From the NCBI GenBank assembly GCA_015488535.1, contig WFNP01000018.1, positions 1-49,074 of the forward strand: DNA of 49,074 nucleotides. The letters are read 5' to 3'. The notes under the pieces were generated by a model. It had not been told where the DNA came from. It worked only from the letters and a program-made list of their open reading frames with translations, and did not search any database. The stretch comes from Nitratifractor sp. Lineage in GTDB: Bacteria > Campylobacterota > Campylobacteria > Campylobacterales > Sulfurovaceae. Shown here one piece after another: positions 45,453 to 49,074 of the stretch (position 1 is its first letter; each line of letters starts with the position of its first letter). The position numbers were made by a program, and so were the translations under genes.

Positions 45453-46900
45453 AAAAGTTTGATTTGATTATTATAGGTGCCGGTATAGCAGGATTATATG
45501 CTGCTATGACAATACCTGCTGATATGAAAGTCCTGGTAGTGTGCAAAGATATACCGTGGGAGTGCAATACATTTTATGCACAGGGTGGTATAGTAACAGC
45601 ACTTGATGAAGATGATATTCCTGTCCATATCCAAGATACAATCAAAGCAGGTTCATCTCACAATGACCCAAATGCCGTAGAGATTATGTCAAAAGAGTCT
45701 CTAAAGCTCCGTGATGAGATGATAAAAGCCGGAATGGAGTTTGACAGAGCAAAAGACGGTCATCTGCTATATACCAAAGAGGCCGCCCACTCAGCAAGTA
45801 GAATACTGCATGCCGGAGGAGATGCAACAGGTAGATATATGCACTACTTTATGATGCAAAACAATCCCCATTTGCTACAAAGAAATACGCTTGTATATGA
45901 CCTTTTGATAGAGGGTGGCAGATGCTACGGTATAAGAGCAATGGTAAACTACCGACCTACTACAATCTACGCTGACAATGTCCTGATAGCAAGTGGTGGC
46001 ATAGGCTCACTATATGCTTACAATACCAATTCACGCACAGTAAGTGCAGATATCCACGGTATATGCACCGAAAAGGGTATAGAACTTGCAGATATGGAGT
46101 TTATGCAGTTTCATCCGACTGTATTTGTCAAAACACCTTTTGCAAGAAAACTGCTTCTAACAGAAGCTCTCAGGGGTGAAGGTGCTCATCTCGTCGATGA
46201 AAACGGTTACAGATTTTTATTTGATTATGATGAGAGAGGTGAATTGGCAAGTAGAGATATAGTATCCCGTGCCATATTTGACTATAAAAGAAAGAGTGGT
46301 TTAGAAGTATATTTGGATTTTTCTATGTTTGACAAAGAGTGGTTTCACAAAAGATTTCCAAATATCACCCATACCTTTACTGCACTAGGTTTTAATCTCC
46401 CACAAGACAGGATACCTATATCACCGGCTTTTCATTATGCCAATGGTGGTATAGTGTGTGACGACAGAGGCAGAATACCGGGAATAGAGGGACTATATGT
46501 AGCAGGAGAAGCAGCCAGAACCGGAGTACACGGTGCAAACAGACTGGCATCCAATTCTCTACTCGAAGCTGCTGTATTTGCCAAAAGAGCAGCCGAAGAT
46601 ATAATGGGTAAAAAGCCATACAATGGCAGTGTGCCATATTTTGACAAAGATTATGATACTCAGCTAAAAAAAGAGCATGACAAAGAATATAAATACCAAC
46701 TAAGAGATATTATGTGGAAAAATGTCGGTATTATAAGAAATAAAAATGGTCTGCTTGAGGCAAAAAATTTCGTATATGATATAAAAAACAGAGATATCGG
46801 AAGATTATTGCAACTAAGACTTAATACTGCCGCATCTATAATTGAGTCGGCTCTTGCACGAAAAGAGTCTCTTGGCTCACACTATATAGAAACCAATTAA
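45449..46900 (+). CDS. nadB: L-aspartate oxidase
   Basis: The 483-residue flavoprotein oxidises L-aspartate to iminoaspartate, the first step of NAD synthesis. It has the FAD dinucleotide motif IIGAGIAGLYAAM (about 8-20), the succinate dehydrogenase/fumarate reductase-type block AQGGIVTALDEDD, ADMEFMQFHPT, the active-site region LLTEALRGEGAHLVDENGYRF, and the C-terminal GLYVAGEAARTGVHGANRLASNSLLEA. It is somewhat shorter than E. coli NadB (540) through a reduced C-terminal domain. It is coupled to the upstream mini-lipoprotein and followed by nhaD after 11 bases. nadA and nadC are not in the window. Confidence 0.95.
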   Translation: MKKFDLIIIGAGIAGLYAAMTIPADMKVLVVCKDIPWECNTFYAQGGIVTALDEDDIPVHIQDTIKAGSSHNDPNAVEIMSKESLKLRDEMIKAGMEFDRAKDGHLLYTKEAAHSASRILHAGGDATGRYMHYFMMQNNPHLLQRNTLVYDLLIEGGRCYGIRAMVNYRPTTIYADNVLIASGGIGSLYAYNTNSRTVSADIHGICTEKGIELADMEFMQFHPTVFVKTPFARKLLLTEALRGEGAHLVDENGYRFLFDYDERGELASRDIVSRAIFDYKRKSGLEVYLDFSMFDKEWFHKRFPNITHTFTALGFNLPQDRIPISPAFHYANGGIVCDDRGRIPGIEGLYVAGEAARTGVHGANRLASNSLLEAAVFAKRAAEDIMGKKPYNGSVPYFDKDYDTQLKKEHDKEYKYQLRDIMWKNVGIIRNKNGLLEAKNFVYDIKNRDIGRLLQLRLNTAASIIESALARKESLGSHYIETN

Positions 46901-46911
46901 AAGAGGATACA

Positions 46912-48222
46912 ATGACAGAGAGCATACCAGATTTGACCATGACATGGGTTGGGATTTTAGATTTAATCGTATTTATCGCAGCCTATATTTTAATAGCTAC
47001 AGAAGAGAAATATGAGATGAACAAAGCAAAACCGGCATTTTTTGCCGGAACTTTTATGTTTATGATGATAGGTGTATATTATGCACTGCATGGTCTAGAC
47101 CCAAAGCCTCTACACAATGAGATGACTCATCTTATAGAGGAGATTGCAGAAATTTATTTCTTCCTGTTTGTAGCTATGACATATATAGAGACTTTGATTG
47201 AAAGAGGAGTATTTGATGCACTCAAATTCAACCTCACATCCAAAGGCTATAGCTACAAAAAGCTGTTTTGGCTGACGGGACTGTTGGCATTTTTCATATC
47301 ACCTGTAGCTGACAACCTCACAACTGCACTAATCTTATCTACTGTTTTGTTTACGATAGACAAAGAGAAAAAAGATTTCCTCGTAGCAGGTGCTATCAAT
47401 ATCGTAGTAGCAGCAAATGCCGGAGGTGCTTGGAGTCCGTTTGGTGATATCACTACTCTTATGGCATGGACTGCAGGAAAGGGTGAATTTGTAGATTTTA
47501 TTTATCTGTTTGTTCCATCAATAGCCGGATGGCTACTGACTGCTTGGCTTCTTTCATTTTTTGTTCCAAAGGGAGAGCCTCATTTTGATGCTGCTATTCA
47601 CCACAAACCAAAAATCAAAGATGGAGGTATGGTAGCTGTCTGGCTGGGTGCATTTACTATATTTATTGCAGTAGTAGGACATCAGTTTTTCCATTTCCCT
47701 GCAATGTGGGGTATGATGTTTGGTCTCTCTTTACTCAAACTCTATTCATATCTGCTCAACAAAAAACCAGGCAGAGAAGGTTTTGATATTTTTGTCAATA
47801 TGAAAAAGGTCGAAAATGATACTCTGCTGTTTTTCTTTGGTATCCTCTCAGCAGTAGGGGCTTTGCATTATCTTGGATATCTTGAGTATATACATCACCT
47901 ATATAGTATCATAGGAGCTACATCTGCCAATATAGGCGTAGGATTTATATCAGCATTTATAGATAATGTGCCTGTTATGAGTGCTATTTTGAAATCATCT
48001 CCACAGATGGGAATAGACCAGTGGATGCTTGTCACTCTAACAGCCGGTATAGGGGGTAGCCTCATTAGCTTTGGTTCAGCTGCCGGCGTAGGTGTAATGG
48101 GCAGACTCAAAGGTATCTATACATTTGGCTCTCATATCAAACTGGCTTGGACTGTATTGGCAGGATATGCACTCTCCATTATATTGTGGTATATTCAGTT
48201 TGAGATAATGGGACTCTATTAA
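46912..48222 (+). CDS. nhaD: Na+/H+ antiporter NhaD
   Basis: The 436-residue membrane protein has 11-12 helices and matches NhaD of the ion transporter superfamily. Characteristic segments are SPVADNLTTALILSTVLFTIDKEKKDFLVAGAINIVVAANAGGAWSPFGDITTLMAW and the second inverted half SAFIDNVPVMSAILKSSP ... GSLISFGSAAGVGVMGRLKGIYTF. It exports Na+ in exchange for protons and supports pH and salt homeostasis, as expected of a marine or saline organism. It follows nadB by 11 bases, with AGAGG ahead of the ATG. The AAA/nuclease paralogue begins 13 bases downstream. Confidence 0.94.
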   Translation: MTESIPDLTMTWVGILDLIVFIAAYILIATEEKYEMNKAKPAFFAGTFMFMMIGVYYALHGLDPKPLHNEMTHLIEEIAEIYFFLFVAMTYIETLIERGVFDALKFNLTSKGYSYKKLFWLTGLLAFFISPVADNLTTALILSTVLFTIDKEKKDFLVAGAINIVVAANAGGAWSPFGDITTLMAWTAGKGEFVDFIYLFVPSIAGWLLTAWLLSFFVPKGEPHFDAAIHHKPKIKDGGMVAVWLGAFTIFIAVVGHQFFHFPAMWGMMFGLSLLKLYSYLLNKKPGREGFDIFVNMKKVENDTLLFFFGILSAVGALHYLGYLEYIHHLYSIIGATSANIGVGFISAFIDNVPVMSAILKSSPQMGIDQWMLVTLTAGIGGSLISFGSAAGVGVMGRLKGIYTFGSHIKLAWTVLAGYALSIILWYIQFEIMGLY

Positions 48223-48235
48223 GGTATAAAATATT

Positions 48236-49074
48236 ATGCAAAAATTACCCATAGGCATACAGACATTTGAAAATATCAGAGAAGAAGATTATCTATATAT
48301 AGACAAAACTAAAGAGGCTTTGGATTTAATACACAGCTATAAATATATATTTCTCTCCCGCCCCCGCAGATTTGGAAAGAGTCTGTTTTTAGATACCCTC
48401 CAAAATATATTTGAAGGGAACAAGAAGCTCTTTGAAGGACTTTATATCTATGATAAGTGGGATTGGAGTATAAAGTATCCGGTAATCAAAATTGACTGGG
48501 CAGGTAATTTCAAGAGCCTTGAATCCACTCAAAAAGTAGCAAAAAAAATACTAAAAGACAATCAAAAAAGATTACAAATTGATTGTGATATAGATGAAGA
48601 TACTTCATCATGTTTTGCCTCGTTGATACAGGAGTGTTATGAAAAATATAATCAAAAAGTAGTAGTGCTTATAGATGAGTATGACAAACCAATTTTAGAT
48701 AATCTTGACAATATTGATAGAGCCAAAGAGAATAGAGACTTTTTAAGAGGACTTTATATCCAACTAAAAGCAAATGATAAATATTTAAAGTTTGCATTTC
48801 TTACTGGCATTTCCAAATTTAGCAAAGCCAGTATATTTAGTGGATTAAATAATTTGGTAGATATATCTTTGGAGGCAAAGTTTGGAAATATTTGCGGATA
48901 TACTCACGAAAATATCAAAAATGAGTTTTATGAATACAGTAAAGAGTTTGATTTAGAGAAGGTAAAGCAGTGGTATAACGGCTACTATTTTCTCAAAGAT
49001 AGAATATATAATCCCTTTGATATATTAAGATTATTTAGTAGCAAAAAATTCTCTAATTACTGGTGGGAGAGTGG
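48236..49074 (+). CDS. AAA-ATPase-like/PD-(D/E)XK protein (copy 2, 3' partial)
   Basis: The 279 visible codons match the first 279 residues of the protein encoded at 818-2347 with about 22 substitutions and no gaps by eye. The first 70 or so bases are identical in DNA. The Walker A-like RPRRFGKS and Walker B-like VVLIDEYD are unchanged, and differences cluster in short surface-like stretches. The C-terminal nuclease domain lies beyond the window. The gene starts 13 bases after nhaD, where no Shine-Dalgarno as good as that of copy 1 is seen (AAGGT about 12 bases ahead). Both copies point the same way. Confidence 0.88.
   Translation, partial: MQKLPIGIQTFENIREEDYLYIDKTKEALDLIHSYKYIFLSRPRRFGKSLFLDTLQNIFEGNKKLFEGLYIYDKWDWSIKYPVIKIDWAGNFKSLESTQKVAKKILKDNQKRLQIDCDIDEDTSSCFASLIQECYEKYNQKVVVLIDEYDKPILDNLDNIDRAKENRDFLRGLYIQLKANDKYLKFAFLTGISKFSKASIFSGLNNLVDISLEAKFGNICGYTHENIKNEFYEYSKEFDLEKVKQWYNGYYFLKDRIYNPFDILRLFSSKKFSNYWWES

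Overview
The window looks like a stretch of chromosome from an AT-rich Campylobacterota (epsilonproteobacterial) organism, probably a free-living Sulfurovum/Sulfurimonas-type bacterium. This rests on family content: a fused CcsBA cytochrome c assembly protein, NnrS, short ExbB/ExbD, a DUF6394-like membrane protein beside a two-RCK potassium channel, a COG3400-type TrkA_C protein, a waaC-htrB LPS core locus and NhaD. No rRNA, CRISPR array, prophage or intact insertion sequence is visible. The species assignment is inference.

Layout. 1-5.2 kb: end of a tonB gene, an AAA-ATPase-like/PD-(D/E)XK gene, a radical SAM gene, tRNA-Asn and a secreted DUF4214-CAP protein. 5.3-9.1 kb (minus): nnrS and a flavin reductase under one promoter, a heptanucleotide tandem repeat, then proB and obg. 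9.3-14.2 kb (minus): a secreted RTX/beta-helix protein, then exbB-exbD-murJ, with a frameshifted small secreted gene on the plus strand between them. 14.3-16.4 kb (plus): DUF6394-like protein and K+ channel. 16.4-18.4 kb: a lipoprotein and a MASE1-GGDEF diguanylate cyclase. 18.6-23.9 kb (minus): a tightly overlapping LPS core operon (phnA-like, waaC, htrB, GT4, GT2, GT4). 24.1-29.6 kb: a Cys-rich small protein behind an FNR-type palindrome, then acylphosphatase, pckA, an oadB relic, a DEAD-box helicase and a COG3400 protein. 29.7-32.1 kb (plus): tgt, a small membrane protein and a permease split over two genes. 32.1-33.4 kb: a YgjP-type metallopeptidase, an hsdR 3' relic, tRNA-Arg and small hairpins. 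33.4-36.5 kb: ccsBA. 36.6-42.9 kb (minus): a three-gene phosphorelay (Hpt protein with acidic repeats, NIT-domain hybrid kinase, single-domain response regulator) closed by a strong terminator. 43.1-48.2 kb: uvrC and a DUF721-like gene, divergent from a mini-lipoprotein, nadB and nhaD. The window ends inside a second, nearly identical copy of the AAA/PD-(D/E)XK gene found at its start.

Themes. Much of the window serves the cell envelope: LPS core synthesis and acylation, lipid II flipping, TonB/ExbBD energisation, secreted repeat proteins and cytochrome c assembly. Signalling is represented by the phosphorelay and the diguanylate cyclase. Three decayed genes (oadB, hsdR 3' end and a small secreted protein) show ongoing gene loss. 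The points most worth following up are the heptamer array just upstream of the flavin reductase-nnrS promoter, the acidic-repeat Hpt phosphorelay, and the paired AAA/nuclease paralogues about 47 kb apart as direct repeats.
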